Shown one piece after another: positions 32,476-44,645 of a DNA stretch of 64,000 nucleotides. The stretch's first letter is position 1, and the number at the start of each line of letters is the position of its first letter. The notes under the pieces were generated by a model. It was not told where the DNA came from and made no database searches. It saw nothing but the letters and a program-made list of their open reading frames with translations. A program made the translations under genes and the position numbers. Origin of the DNA: Incurvaria masculella (Eukaryota > Arthropoda > Insecta > Lepidoptera > Incurvariidae); assembly GCA_946894095.1 (NCBI GenBank), contig OX335644.1, positions 24,347,595 to 24,411,594 of the forward strand, in the 5' to 3' direction.

Positions 32476-33690
32476 ACTATCGTCGTTCCTGTTGTAAAAA
32501 ATAAAACCGGTAACATTTCAAGTGTGGGTAACTATAGGCCAATCTCTCTCGCCACAGTATTGGCCAAAATCCTGGAGAGATTAATAAGGGTGGATATGGT
32601 TCCCCACCTGAAAATAGATGATGCCCAGTTTGGTTTCCGCTCTGAAGTTTCGACAGACATGGCGATATTCTCACTGAAGCAGGTGACAAATTACTATGTA
32701 GATCGAAATACATCAGTGTATGCTTGTTTTCTGGACCTGAGTTGGGCATTTGACACGGTTAGATACGGTAAGCTTTGGCGGAAGCTCGGCAAGACCACGG
32801 TACCTGGCGAGCTGACTCATCTGCTACAGTACTGGTACCAGCACCAGACCAACAGCGTCCGCTGGGGATCTGCTCTGTCCCACAGCTACAGGCTTAACTG
32901 TGGTGTGAGACAGGGCGGGTTGACCTCTTCTGACCTCTTCAATGTCTACGTTAATGACCTGATTGTGGAACTCAGCAACACTCGGGTTGGCTTGCAACTA
33001 GGCAAAAGATTTGTGAATAACCTAAGTTATGCAGATGACATGGTGTTGCTGAGTCCTTCAATCAGTGGCCTAAGGAAGCTGCTGGCTATCTGTGAAAGAT
33101 ATGCTTCCGAGCACGGGCTCACCTACAATGCCAAAAAGACTGAGATGATGATTTTCAAGGCGGGAGGTGGGCCCAGTAGGGTATCTCAGGTAAAAGTTGA
33201 CAATACACCAAACCGGATAGTTAGCAGCTTCAAATATCTGGGCCATATCCTCACCTCCTCTAGGAAGGATGACATGGACATTGAGAGGCAGAGGCGGTCG
33301 CTGTCGGTGGTCGGTAATATGCTGGTGAGAAGGTTCGCCAGGTGCACGAAACAAGTGAAACGGACACTGTTTACAGCGTACTGCCAAACGTTTTACACGT
33401 GTCAGCGTGGACGAACTATGCGAAAAGGTCGCACGATAGCATTCGTGTTCAATATAATAACACGTTCCGGTAGCTGATGGGCCTGCCGCGCCACTGCAGC
33501 GCATCAGGTATGTTCTGCGAGGAGCGTGTCAACACGTTTAATGCTATCGTGCGGAACCGGATTGCCCGATTTTGGTCTGGAATCAGGTTGTGATCCAATA
33601 CAATTATTCGTGGGATAGCTGATTGGTTCCACTCAGCAATCTTTCAGAAATGGAATGGGATTTTGCTTTTGTGACTGATTTTATCTTTGT
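32476..33690 (+). mobile_element. Truncated non-LTR reverse transcriptase
   Basis: The frame 32524-33477 and its short upstream extension carry NYRPISLATVLAKILERL, FGFRSEVSTDMAIFSLKQ, FLDLSWAFDTV, NCGVRQGGLTSS and SYADDMVLLS. Downstream, homology continues in another frame after about 33395 (NYAKRSHDSIRVQYNNTF, EERVNTFNAIVRNRIARFW). It lacks endonuclease and ORF1. Its clade differs from the CR1-like elements, with GVRQGG in place of GVPQGS. It is a dead copy in intergenic DNA. Confidence 0.8.
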
Positions 33691-33810
33691 ATCTTTTTAA
33701 ATTATTGTACTGTTGTCATTTAAAATTTTTCTGAATATATGTAAAAATATTGACAATCTATGGACCTTGGGTCTGCCAATAAGCAATATTATTATTATTA
33801 TTATTAACGT

Positions 33811-34040
33811 GGAATCCGAACCACGATCAGCCTCAACGTCTGAAAATGGTCACCCATCAAGAACCTTACCGCGCTCAGAGGTGCTTCTTCAAGCTTATCG
33901 AATAGCAAGCGTCGCGCCAGTGGGCTACCGAGGCTGACAAGGGTAAGGGGACCGACAGTTTTAAATGGATTCCGAACCATGGAACAGCTCGAATTCGTGA
34001 CAAAATGCACTTATCAAACTCGGAAAGAAAAACAAATTTG
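33811..34040 (-). mobile_element. SINE with 5S-like head (reverse) plus body scrap
   Basis: GGTCACCCATCAAGAACC and GCCAGTGGGCTACCGAGGC are the reversed 5S-type head (33811-33945). A body piece follows (GATTCCGAACCATGGAACAG). Confidence 0.65.
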
Positions 34041-34289
34041 AACTCTAGCACGCAAGGCAACTCCCGTGCGTTGTCGTCCCACTGGCAAATAATCTGAAAC
34101 TCGTTTGTATGGGGGAGGGGCCACCACTTTTAAGTACAGCGGCGGCAGCGCCGGCGAGTGAGTTCGCTTGTAACTGATGTTCTCGAGCTCCAACGACACG
34201 TAAGAATACATGTTACGCGTCCCGACTTCGTAAGCGAACTAACTACAGTAAGACGTTTTTCATTAAGTGGAACAAGTTGGATTTGCCTT

Positions 34290-34585
34290 TTATGCATGAG
34301 GTAATGGGTTCAAACCCCCGCCCGGTCATGCACCACTTTCTGTCTCTTTGTGAGTTGGATAAGTGCATTTCGTTACGAATGCAATATTTTCCATGGTTCG
34401 GAACCCGCGTAAAACTGTAGGCACTATCCCCGACCACCGCATTAGATGAACCCATGGTTTAGCGGCAATAAAAAAAATGTTCGTGTTTTCCATCCTGAAC
34501 TGGCCGTGATCGTCGTGTATTGTCTAATATCATGACTGTAGTTGTGAGGTATGAGCCATCCATGTCAGGTTCCATACAAAAAAAT
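34290..34585 (+). mobile_element. SINE with degraded tRNA-like head
   Basis: GGTTCAAACCCCCGCCCGGT resembles a tRNA T-arm. CATGCACCACTTTC and the shared body follow, with an internal deletion, ending GTCAGGTTCCAT and poly(A). Confidence 0.6.
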
Positions 34586-34619
34586 GCTACAAAATTTATG
34601 GAAAAACAATTGAAAGTAG

Positions 34620-34910
34620 TCTCAGTTAGTGTACAGAGATATGGCATCGAGCGCGCCTACTATGGGACCCGCTGTCTCCAATTTTCAAAAACCACAATGC
34701 AAACATAGTCGCAGACGTATTGGAGGGTTTGTGTGGGTGAAAACTGACTTGACAAACGCTGTCTTAGAGCACATTCGCGCGCCATCGCGATGTTTCGACT
34801 ATGTGGCATACGACGCGCCGCCGGATGCCTATACAATTATGTGGTCATTTTCACCATATAGCGGAGACGCGATCGACCGCATGCCACTTCTCATCTATTT
34901 CTCTTCAGTT
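34620..34910. repeat. Dispersed repeat, inverted partner at 40660-40930
   Basis: TGTGTGGGTGAAAACTGACT, GCCGCCGGATGCCTATAC and CGCATGCCACTTCTC reappear in reverse complement near 40.7 kb. The open frame through it is not shared in translation, so I treat it as a non-coding repeat. Confidence 0.5.
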
Positions 34911-35095
34911 GTACATACCATAATATGGAATGTGACATGTATGTTTTGTCACGTAGTGGATTTTTGGTAAGCCACTACAGTGTTCATAGCTCCTTGGCCA
35001 AGGCTAATCCAATCGCCTTGCTCCCTCCGTGGTTTTACCTAATTAAAATCTTCCTTACCCTCAGAAAAAAAGAGAAACGAAAATGATAATTTCGT

Positions 35096-35905
35096 AGTGC
35101 GGCGACCATTTTGGGTCGCCCACTTTACCAGCAGCCTTCGCAAAGAGCGCACCTCTACAAACCGCGGTCCACCTACCGGTAACCCAACTTCAATTTAATA
35201 CCTTTTAGCGATTGCTCACAGCCCTGTTCATTTAATTAAACTCATTTCCTCCTTGGCTATTGACCTGGCTTTATTTTAGCTCCTCAAGCACCCTGTAACC
35301 ATTTTACGGCGCCCACGCCTCATTTTATCGTGAGCGCCCGTCTAAGTGTTTCGAAATTGACTTCAGCGGTTCCTGCGGGGCTCTTCTTGCGAGCCCCTAA
35401 ATGTAACGACTGACCGCGCGAGGCACGGCTCGCGAGGGGTCGCCGTCGCCGGCAGCGACGTGGCGAGGTAGCCGAGCACGCTGACCGGCCATCCGCGCAG
35501 CCGCGCCGATGCGCCCCGCGCCGAGCAGCGCTGAGCCACGCCGCCACGCCGTCGGCCGGCGTTGACGACGCGGCCGACACGCCGGCGCCGCTGCTCTGAG
35601 CCGACGCCCCGCGCGCCGCACCGCACGCGCGTGCACCCACCATGCTGCGCACCGACGTGGTCCACCACTGAGTGAACCAACCACCAAGTTTTTCTACCCT
35701 TAACGGAGGCCTCAACGACAGACTTTCTAACTGCAAACCATTTATGTACCGCTTGAGCATTTTGTTGTTTAGTTTTCTTTGTAATAAACGTCCACCTTTA
35801 TTTTCACTAATTGGTCGTATTCTTTTCCCTGTCCCTGGTAGTACTTGGCTCGGCTACCCCCACAAGGGTACACTTATTCTACGTTTAATTTGGAGTGGTG
35901 GCGCG
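35096..35905. other. GC-rich block of unknown nature (LTR-like?)
   Basis: From about 35395 to 35660 the GC content is very high and all minus-strand frames are open, so open length is no evidence of coding. The block starts near TGTAACGACTGACC and is followed by an AATAAA (35782) and a U5-like pyrimidine-rich stretch. A solo LTR is therefore possible, but no matching partner or target duplication was found. A CpG-rich promoter is the alternative. Confidence 0.25.
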
Positions 35906-35954
35906 TGATGACGCGGACGGAGCCGCCGCAAAAGCGAGGGTTCCGGTCGAACGT

Positions 35955-36245
35955 CACAGTTTGTATAATCGACCGTGAAGCAAGGACACATTAATAAAAA
36001 AAATATCCCTATAAAAGGAACTACTTTACGAATATACTGCAAGGCTGGACCCAAAACAGCAAAACATACCAACGGGAACCATTGATTACGGGATAATTCC
36101 AAAAAAATGTAGGTTTTGCTGGTTCGGGTTCAGCCTTGCAGTGTATTCATAAAGTAGTTCCTTTAACAGGGATTTTTGTTTGTCCTTGCTTCACGGTCGA
36201 TTTTACATACATACATACATATCAAATTCCTATATTTACTTATAT
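35955..36245 (-). mobile_element. Dispersed short repeat, two facing pieces
   Basis: One piece reads forward (CGACCGTGAAGCAAGGACAC, GGAACTACTTTACGAATATA). A second is its reverse (GCAGTGTATTCATAAAGTAG, TGCTTCACGGTCGA), giving an inverted pair around 36100. Confidence 0.5.
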
Positions 36246-37143
36246 CTATTATGTTAGCACTGACCGCGTCGAATGGCGTTTGCGTTTTTAGGGTGACCAG
36301 ATAGATTCAAAATTCATCACAAACATTTTCGCATGCTACAATCCGATGTCAGGATTTCGTTGTGCATCAGATACCGTAACACGCGTTAAGGGTACCCAGC
36401 CGAACTCCTACCCTGTATTTATATGCCAGAAATAATTATTTGAATTTGAAAAGCAAAGGTTCTACCTTTTAAGCTTCGACTAATTTTGAATCCTCTATCA
36501 GAAAAGCGTGCTGTCAGCCGCCATTACCGCTCTTGTCCGCTGTTTTTGGTCCCTAATTAACCTAACTATTTAATGACATGCACGAAAAGCAAATGAGCGC
36601 ACATTATCCGTATCGAAGTCATTAGCGGTCAGACTTGTTTATGGGAGCCCGACTCGCGCGGCAAGATAGCGTCGACCAGCTGCGCGTAACCTTTCGTATA
36701 CGTTTTGATTGGATTCGTTTCTTTTTTTTTTCAAAACGAACAATGATAATTGTTGGTGGAGGCCACAGGCAAACCTTTTTGATCATCATGTATTGACAAT
36801 ATGGAGATATATTAATGATACATTTTTATTGACTACGGGAAAATTATGTAGGTATATAATTATGTTTATTATTATAGGTAAGGATCTCAAATGAAAAACC
36901 ACAAGCACAAGCAGCGTTACGAGAAATCCGTAGCATCACTACTTCTTCTCCCCTGCCGTCTACGCATAGTATGCCCCGCATGCATCTACCCCCTCAGCCC
37001 CCGCGTCCTACCCGCGCCGTCTTCCTTTTCACTCTAGTAGATTCTTTAGAGGTGAGACGCTGCTGGGGCGCTGTCCTCCACTGCTCCACTGCACCACGTA
37101 CCTAACTATTCCCCCTCAAGAGATCTTAGTTTTTCGTAACGCC
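36246..37143. other. Intergenic, nothing convincing
   Basis: A C-rich stretch at 36950-37110 has no clear exon on either strand. Confidence 0.35.
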
Positions 37144-37340
37144 AGCGGCTCGTAGCCTAGTGGCGCGGGGTTTGCATACCAGAGGTCTGGGTTTAAATCC
37201 TCGCCCCGTTAATTCACGCCCGGGTTGATACATTCGCATTGGATGAAAATATGGGCAATGAAAAATTGTCCGTGTTTTTCATCCAGTTCAATGTGGCCGT
37301 GTGCATAAAGCCATGGCACATAGTTCCTTCGGTAATTAAA
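37144..37340 (+). mobile_element. SINE with tRNA-like head
   Basis: AGCGGCTCGTAGCCTAGTGG (A-box region) and GGTCTGGGTTTAAATCC (B-box region) form a tRNA-like head. A truncated version of the common body follows. Confidence 0.7.
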
Positions 37341-38132
37341 ACTTTTCAATTTAGACCGTAATGTGACGTTAACAGGTGCGCTATTCGTTCTAATCATGCT
37401 GCGGTTGTTACGCGTACTTTTGAGACGAATTCAAATAAAATAAACCTTTTTTCGAATGTTTCTTGGTTATCATGGTATCTGAAACGGTATAATATATTAA
37501 TTACTTATCATCAAAATATTTGTTTTTTTCTTATCTGCTGAGTAACCAATAACCATGTCTACACCTGGACGCATAGATTACAGGTGTCTACCTTTCCTCA
37601 ACATTGCATAATTCCCTAGCCAATGGTTGCGCGCCGCTGCAACAGCAAATCTGTTGTCTCACCGGTCAACACTCAGTAGATCTCCAACAGTTTTGCAGAC
37701 AGGCCGATGCCCGCGCCTGGTTCGAGCCTTGATTTAAAAGACGATTTGTGTACTTATCCGTTTCCTTGAACATAATTAGGTGTTTCACCGGGAAATACCC
37801 GAAATTCGCCAAATGAGCCAAACTTTGTGTTAAATTTTAAGCGTGATGTCATTTTCGGAGACTGTGCTATAAAAATAAAGTGTTGTTGGTGATCGAGTGC
37901 AAAGACAGGGTTGTGATACAGAAACGAATCGCAATGATTTTGTGCCGGTAAGAAGCATTTTGAAACTGTAATGTACCTGCATGATAACATGGCATGTAAA
38001 CTGCATGGTGATCCTGAGGTAGATATAGTTTATAGCGGATTACACAGAAGATAAAAGGTAGCAGAAGTGTCATGTGGTCGCTCCGTTACGCATGTAACTA
38101 ATTCTGTATAATTATATACAGAATTACGCAGT
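37341..38132. other. Intergenic, nothing convincing
   Basis: Only a near-palindrome at about 38097-38125 (TAATTCTGTATAATTATATA and its complement) stands out. Confidence 0.35.
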
Positions 38133-38268
38133 ACCTATTCAGAGTGGGGGGACTAACTTTAGTACGCGTATTAAGGTAGGACTAAACCGGTTTTTTATGG
38201 TTAGTCCGGTGCTAATCCCGCACTAAGTTTGGACAGGTTCACTATGAATACGACTGATACCTAGATTT
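38133..38268. mobile_element. Small MITE, relative of 8862-8975
   Basis: It has TATTCAGAGTGG at the left and TTCACTATGAATA at the right, with GGACTAAC and GGTTAGTCC arms inside. Confidence 0.55.
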
Positions 38269-39143
38269 GTTTAGTTTAGCCAGTTTAAAAAAAAAAAGAA
38301 ATTTTGAAAAAATTACAATGATGTCAAATGTTTAAAAAGACAGACTCGCGAGGTCTACAGAGCAGTATAATATGATACATGTAATATTACTGCTCGATTG
38401 GACTGTGTGGCACATGAGACGCGCGCCGACTTCCCACCTCGTTTCCCACACGATTGCGAGTATATGCACACATTTTATTCATGCGGCGGGGCGTGGCTTC
38501 GGTCTTTCTTCTCTTCTTTGGTTTGACCCAATAAAACTTACAATTTGTAGTCCAAGAAGATAAAATTCTGAACACTTGACCTCATAGAGCAGCGATAACC
38601 CAAGCCTGTGCGACAAAATCGTCAACGTTAAGGCGCCTATATCCCAGTCAAGAATGCGCGCGGCGGAATCTAGCCAATGCCATCATGTCAGCGGGAGGGT
38701 ACGCACCGCGGAATATAGTACGCACGTTTCGCGCGCTCCGTCCCCGCTCGGCAAGGTACGACTAGTCTGATTTTGCAAAAAAAAAAGATTTTTTTAAAAG
38801 CAAGGGGGATGTACCTCGTTATGGCTGAATGGTATAAGATTTTTTTTATTTCATCCTTCTAAATAGAAAGATAACAGAAAAAATGGCTTTGAAAGGTAGA
38901 AAGATTATACAAGTGTTTTGGACAAAATGGGGATGTGTACCATCGCAAACGTACGTTCTATAAGCTCATTATTTTTTCAATGTTTAACAATCAAAGGGTT
39001 TACTGTAATCGACTTCAGAAAAACGTTCATATTTAGGTTTTAATTCCCCTTAACACTATTTCAATTCGTTAACGAAGATTTAACTTAGCCTACTTAGCTG
39101 AGGTTAGGTTTCTTAGGTTAGATAAATAGTCGTATCAGAAACT
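38269..39143. other. Intergenic, nothing convincing
   Basis: The GC-rich patch at 38640-38760 carries no exon that I can define. Confidence 0.35.
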
Positions 39144-39729
39144 AAGGCTGAGATAAATAGTCATAACAGAAACTAAGACTAACGAAAAGTAGTACTTTGT
39201 GACGTCAAATTGAACTACTTTGAGATTTCGTCCATACAAAATGTGTCAAAGTGACGTCACAAAGTACTACTTTGCGTTAGCATTAGTTTCTGTTACGACT
39301 ATTTATCTCAGCCTAAGGCTGAGATAAATAGTCGTAACAGAAACTAAGACTAACGAAAAGTAGTACTTTGTGACGTCAATTTGCATCACTTTGAGATTTC
39401 GCCCATACAAAATATGTCAAGGTGACGTCACAAAGTACTACTTTCCGTTAGTCTTAGTTTCTGTTACGACTATTTATCTCAGCCTAAGAGTAACGGATAG
39501 TAGTACTTTGTGACGTCACTTTGACACATTTTGTATGGAGGAAGTCTTCAAAGTAATGCAAAGTGACGTCACAAAGTAGTACTTTTCGTTAGTCTTACTG
39601 AGATAGATAGTCGCAAATGAAACTAAAACTAACAAAAAGTAGTGCGTACTTTGTTGCGTCACTTTGACACATTTTGTACGGACGAAATGTTACTTTTGAC
39701 ACTAGTTAGTATTAGTGACTATCTCAGCC
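39144..39729. repeat. Array of four foldback units with TGACGTCA sites
   Basis: Units at 39144-39315, 39315-39486, 39486-39599 and 39597-39729 are each a long inverted repeat. Each arm holds GAGATAAATAGTCGTAACAG, ACTAAGACTAACG, AGTAGTACTTTGTGACGTCA and a centre with CATACAAAATGTGTCAA. Six GACGTCA sites are present; the fourth unit is degraded. Adjacent units share their CTAAGG joints, so this is a tandem array of foldback MITEs. Confidence 0.8.
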
Positions 39730-40003
39730 AGAGTCCGCACCAAGGGTTCCATACAAACGTGTATTTAGATTGTTCGTTCATCGCGGGATTTTTTGATGTG
39801 AAACGTCTATTGGCGCTCGTTGGTAGTAAAACCGACTCGCACGGCGGCGTGACGTTCAACGGCGTGACGGTATCCTATGCCGTCATTGTAATTTTGATGT
39901 AAAATCCCAACCGTCTCCGGCATCGAGCAGCCGCCACCCAACCCCGGCACAGCACTATTGGTGTTATATTTCATATTTATTGGAACTATGTTTTAGACTA
40001 GGA

Positions 40004-40527
40004 GGTCGCGACAAAAATGGTAACGATAACGTAAATGGCTGAAACTGGGTTCACGGGATAAAGACCAACCCTCTGAAGCTAAATGTGTCGGTCTGCCTGC
40101 GCTAAGTGGTTGCGTTGCCTAGAAAAGGCGCCAGAAAAAGTAGTTATCGTTACAAGAAAAACATATGATGAGGTAAATGGATGCAAATAATTCAGCATGA
40201 AAGTATCAGTCTTACTTAGTAATGCCAAAACTGAATAAATCTTTGGTTGAATTTAGTAGTTATAGGCGATTTAGGTTACAGATATAACTTTAAGTATATT
40301 TAAGTATTTAATTGAAAAACTGACTAGATATTGGTGTGTGTAATTAATAGGTATCAATATTTCTAGACAATCAGTAAATTCATCAGCAGCTACATACTAA
40401 CATCTATTTTATATAGCCAATGTAGATAACGTGGTTGGCGCAGGCAGACCGAAATGGTTGGTCTCTTACATGTGAACCCAGATTCAGCCATTTACCTTGT
40501 CGTGACCAAAAATTTCGTGACCTCCCG
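40004..40527 (+). mobile_element. TIR element, copy 1 (partner 45211-45775)
   Basis: GGAGGTCGCGACAAAAATGG at the left and GTGACCAAAAATTTCGTGAC at the right are long inverted ends that continue through TAAATGGCTGA and TCAGCCATTTACC. The interior is AT-rich and non-coding. Confidence 0.65.
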
Positions 40528-40659
40528 GAATATTTCTTATCGCGCGTTTGGCGGAAGAGAAATGGAAGCAGTGCGGTGGAAGTGTCACTAGGCGACGCCC
40601 GGCGCGGTGCGAGGCGGCGCCGCTCAGTACTTACAACCATGCCACTGAAAATGAAAGAA

Positions 40660-40930
40660 GGAGAAGCGGCATGCGGTCGAAATCGTGTCTCCGCTATATG
40701 GTCAAAGTAACCATATAATTGTATGGTAATCCGGCGGCGCGCCCTATGCCACAATGTAGAAACATCGCCACCGCGCGCTAATGTGCTCTAAAATACAATT
40801 TTGTCAGTCAGTCAGTATCCACCCACACAAACCCAACAATACTTCTGCGACTATGCTTGCGTGTGGCGTGAACAGTTTAGTTAGGTTGGTAATTGAAAAA
40901 AAATGGAGACAGCGGGTCTCATAGCAGGCT
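40660..40930. repeat. Dispersed repeat, inverted partner of 34620-34910
   Basis: It shares GCATGCGGTCGA, CATATAATTGTATGG and CCACACAAACCCAACAATAC with the 34.7-kb block in reverse complement. Confidence 0.5.
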
Positions 40931-41114
40931 CTAGGTGGCACATCTTTATTTTTTAGGGTACCGTCGCAAAAAGGACACTTATCGCACAGTAGATATATAG
41001 CTGTGCGACCGTGGTCACAGCCGTAGCTCAACTCAGACGATTTATGAGATAAATACCTTCCCGCCAATGAATATAAGTCAATGCTTCCCGCCATCCGCGT
41101 CGCGGTTGTCACTA

Positions 41115-41411
41115 CCCATACAAACGTAGTTTACTAATCATTTGGAAACCGCTATTTCAATCAAATGTATATTTAATATCTAATATCAGGTAACAAATAG
41201 CGGTTTTTGTTTTTTTTTTAATCCAAACCGAATGAAATGAAAGCAAAAAGAATATCTTTATACGAATATTGTTTTCTCTGTGGTTTGACCCAGAATACAT
41301 TTACCGAAAAAACACGCAGACACAGATATTTGTAGCCTAATATTAGATACCAAATATCAAGTAAGTTGGAACAGTGGTTTTCAAATGATTAGTAAACTAC
41401 GTTTGTATGGG
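41115..41411. mobile_element. Foldback MITE with about 39-bp TIRs
   Basis: CCCATACAAACGTAGTTTAC at the left and its complement at the right extend into AATCATTTGGAAACCGCT, nearly perfect. It splits a segment that also occurs near 45.1 kb without it. Confidence 0.7.
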
Positions 41412-41636
41412 AGGCGAAATTTTGTAATGCTTACGGGCCGACCTTAAATATTGGCGGAGCACTGCTGGTTCTATTATTTTTAAGCAGATGATATCGAAGG
41501 ATCATTCCCGACAGTTCAGCACCGCGAAACTAGCTTAGAGGACTACTACTAACTAGACGGAACCTTGTATGGAGTTGAGCTACTGGATGTAATCCTATAT
41601 ATATTATGTTATTCTGTGCTTATGATCCAACTTGTC
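41412..41636 (+). repeat. Segment shared with 45.1 and 45.8 kb
   Basis: TTAAATATTGGCGGAGCACT recurs at 45123. GTATGGAGTTGAGCTACTGG recurs at 45821, immediately before the first known exon of the protease homolog. Confidence 0.6.
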
Positions 41637-41965
41637 AGCCTCAGTGGCCCAGTGGCGCGACACTTCGGCGATCGCTCTCCGAAGTTAAGAAACGCTGGTT
41701 CCGGTCTGGTCTTGGATGAGTGACCATTCGACCGTTGAGAGAGGCTGGCCGTGGTTCGGATTCCACGTTAAACTGTAGGCCCCTTCCTTACTTACTAGGT
41801 GGTAGGGTTAATCCCGCCCGGGTTGGTACCATCGCATTGGATGAACGATGGTCGAAGCGGTAATAAAAATTGTCCGTGTTTTCCATCCAGTTCCCATGTG
41901 GTGTGTTGGGCTAATACCATGACAGAAGGTGTGGTATTAGCCATCCATGTCCGGTCACATAAAGA
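41637..41965 (+). mobile_element. SINE with 5S-like head
   Basis: GGCCCAGTGGCGCGACAC, GAAGTTAAGAAACGCTGG and GTCTTGGATGAGTGACC, then the common body with a deletion between TTTTCCATCCAGTT and CCCATGTGG. Confidence 0.75.
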
Positions 41966-43927
41966 AAAAGTCTGTCGGTCACACGCATTTTGTCCCTAAT
42001 TCCTCTCATGTGCTGTGCCCGGCGTGATGCTCGTGAACGGGTGCTGTTTGTGGGGACTGGTCTGCTCCAATTGACAACATATTAGTTGGAGGGGATTGTC
42101 TTTGCAAATAAAATGATATTTGTCATGAACTGTTGCACACGGCATGGATTGTAAATTTTGTGTATTCATGTTAATTTAGTGTTTTACCTATGTTTTTGTT
42201 AAAATAATTTACAAACACTTTTATAAACTTAGACTAAGTAGACGTTGAAAAAAAAAACAGCGGAGTGTCTTTCCAGTTCCTCTTCGCTGTTTTGCTGAAC
42301 TGGCCAATGCTAAAATATGACAAATCCGAGTGCAGTGTACTGTCTATGGATGATGAATAAACAATACAATACATATTAACGGTTGTTTGAAAATTCTGAA
42401 AAAAAAAACCAATAAAGGTACACTTATTTAGTTGTGCACCAACTTAATACTTTGGCTCAAAACGTCATGCTTTTGGAGAAAAAGAGAAAAGAAGTCTGAA
42501 GCGCAAATTTTGTAATGGGGAAGAAAACACAAAGCTTATTGGAGATGTCTGACATCACCTTAAAAACTGTCATTCCTGTCAAGTTTGATTTACGAGTTTT
42601 TAGATGAACGATGTACTCCGTTATGCAGTTAGAATAAGGTTTAGAGGAAAAATAAGAGCTTTTGTTTGTCTTCAAACAAGTTAAAATGTCATTGACCAGC
42701 ACAAAGTATGAATCAAAATATTATAGGTTATATTTTTGTGATATTCTCTCTCTCTCTACACGACTTCTTTTGATTAGCATAATTAAGAAAAAACTATTTT
42801 CGGAATAACTTGAAAAATTGAGCCATTTCAATTACCTACATAGATTGATCAAATTTTAAAATCTATTCCGTTTTGTTTTGTATGGTATCTGACAGCTTTG
42901 ACAGATCTTTTAAGTGAGCTCGCTTAGATGCCACCTGTCGTGATAAATGAGCAGTTTTCTTCTCCCTGTCTCGTAGTGATATTGACATGACCCATGCCCA
43001 TTTCCAGCCGTGAAGGGACCCTCGGCACGTTGAACCCCTGCGCGGCTTTGGCACTTCCCGTGTCAACAAAATGCCAACATGTCTCTCGACTAATGTCACG
43101 ATCGAGATGTTGCATCGCTGACCCCGATGGCGTCACAGACTCGTTTCGCAACACCTGCCGCCTGGGTTTTCCTTATACTGAACACGTTTAAACAAGCATA
43201 TCTAACTATAAGATACGTGGCAGTAATGTAGTGTAATTATATTATAATGTTTTGTAATGTATAGCAGTGCCTTGCTCTTCGAACTGAGGCATTTAGAAAA
43301 ATATTCGGCTATGGCACCATTGGATAGAGCAGGCATTTGAGAGATGGACTAACTCGAAGCTTCATTCCATAGCTCGTTGGCTCGTTGAGTGTAAACAATT
43401 GACAAGTCTTCTTTATTGATCGGTGTAAAGGTTCGGCTCCGTAAGTAAATTCTGCTAGGACCCGAAATTCTGCAACTGGCCAACTTCTAGTGATGGACCA
43501 CCGACGGGAACTGAACTCGGAATGTTGTATTAACTGAACATGACTTTAGTTATGTCCAAGTTTATGCCGAGTTCCTATCGACGTGACTAATATCCTTTGA
43601 AATCGGATTGCGTTATATACAATGATTTCAAAGGTAAGGATACGCCCTTATATAGAATTGAAACAAATCTTCTCCATACAAGCAAAAAGTAGCGCCATCT
43701 ATCCAAACTCGGAAGAACTACGTGAGCGCCGTGTCAAAGTCGTGTTGACAACTCGCCGCCATTTTGCATTAGGTCTAACGATGTAACCTTGTACCTGCGT
43801 CCTTAAATGTTTTCTTTTTAATTTAAACTTTTAAGTTCTTTTAACTTTTATGAATGAAAAATGTTTTTTTGTAATTTCAAGGTATTCAAGTTAAATACAA
43901 TTTGAATTTTCTCTTGTACCTGCTTGG
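41966..43927. other. Intergenic, nothing convincing
   Basis: AT-rich, with no exon-like stretches, RNA genes or shared repeats that I could recognise. Confidence 0.35.
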
Positions 43928-44645
43928 TCTGGATCTAACTGCCTGTCATGTCAAAATTTGTTTTCGTTATATCTTGGGAAACACTGGTCGTAGACCCATC
44001 GTGCGACCACTCAAAGTAAACGTCCCGACCTGATCTACCTGCCTGTCATGGCAAAATTTGTTCTCGTTGTATCTTGGGAAACACTGATCGTAGACCCATC
44101 ATGCGACCACTCAAAGTAAACGACCCGACCTGATCTAACTATCTGGAATGTCAAAATTTGTTTTCGTTATATCTTGGGAAACACATGGCAGGCAGGTGGA
44201 TCAGGTCGGGGCGTTTATTTTGAGTGGTCGCATGATGGGTCTACGACCAGTGTTTCCCAAGATATAGCGAAAACAAATTTTGACATGACAGGCAGGTAGA
44301 TCTGGACGGGACGTTTACTTTGAGTGGTCGCATGATGGGTCTACGACCAGTGTTTCCCAAGATATAACGAAAACAAATTTTGACATGACAGGCAGGTAGA
44401 TCAGGTCGGGACGTTTACTTTGAGTGGTCGCATGATGGGTCTACGACCAGTGTTTCCCAAGATATAACGAAAACAAATTTTGACATGACAGGCAAGTAGA
44501 TCAGGTCGGGACGATTACATTGAGTGGTCGCATGATAGGTCTATGACCAGTGTTTCCCAAGAAATAACGAAAACTAATTTTGACATAACAGGCAGGTAGA
44601 TCAGGTCGGGACGATTACATTGAGTGGTCACATGATAGATCACAT
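43928..44645. repeat. 100-bp satellite arranged as a large inverted repeat
   Basis: Forward units begin at 43931, 44031 and 44131 (GATCTAACTGCCTGTCATG). From about 44184 the same unit runs in reverse, with GGCAGGTAGATCAGGTCGGG-type starts at 44191, 44291, 44391, 44491 and 44591. The period is exactly 100 bp in both arms. There are about 2.5 forward and 4.5 reverse units with few differences, so a transcript would fold into a long double strand. Confidence 0.85.

Noticed and set aside
35320..35760. Arginine- and alanine-rich minus-strand proteins
   Set aside because: Three overlapping frames are open only because of very high GC content; no family motif is visible.
40163..40180. ATGATGAG followed by GTAAAT as first exon of the protease homolog
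   Set aside because: The phase fits, but it lies inside a TIR element and is not conserved in the second copy; evidence is too thin.
43928..44645. CRISPR-like array
   Set aside because: Units are contiguous 100-bp repeats without unique spacers, in two orientations, in a eukaryotic genome; it is a satellite.
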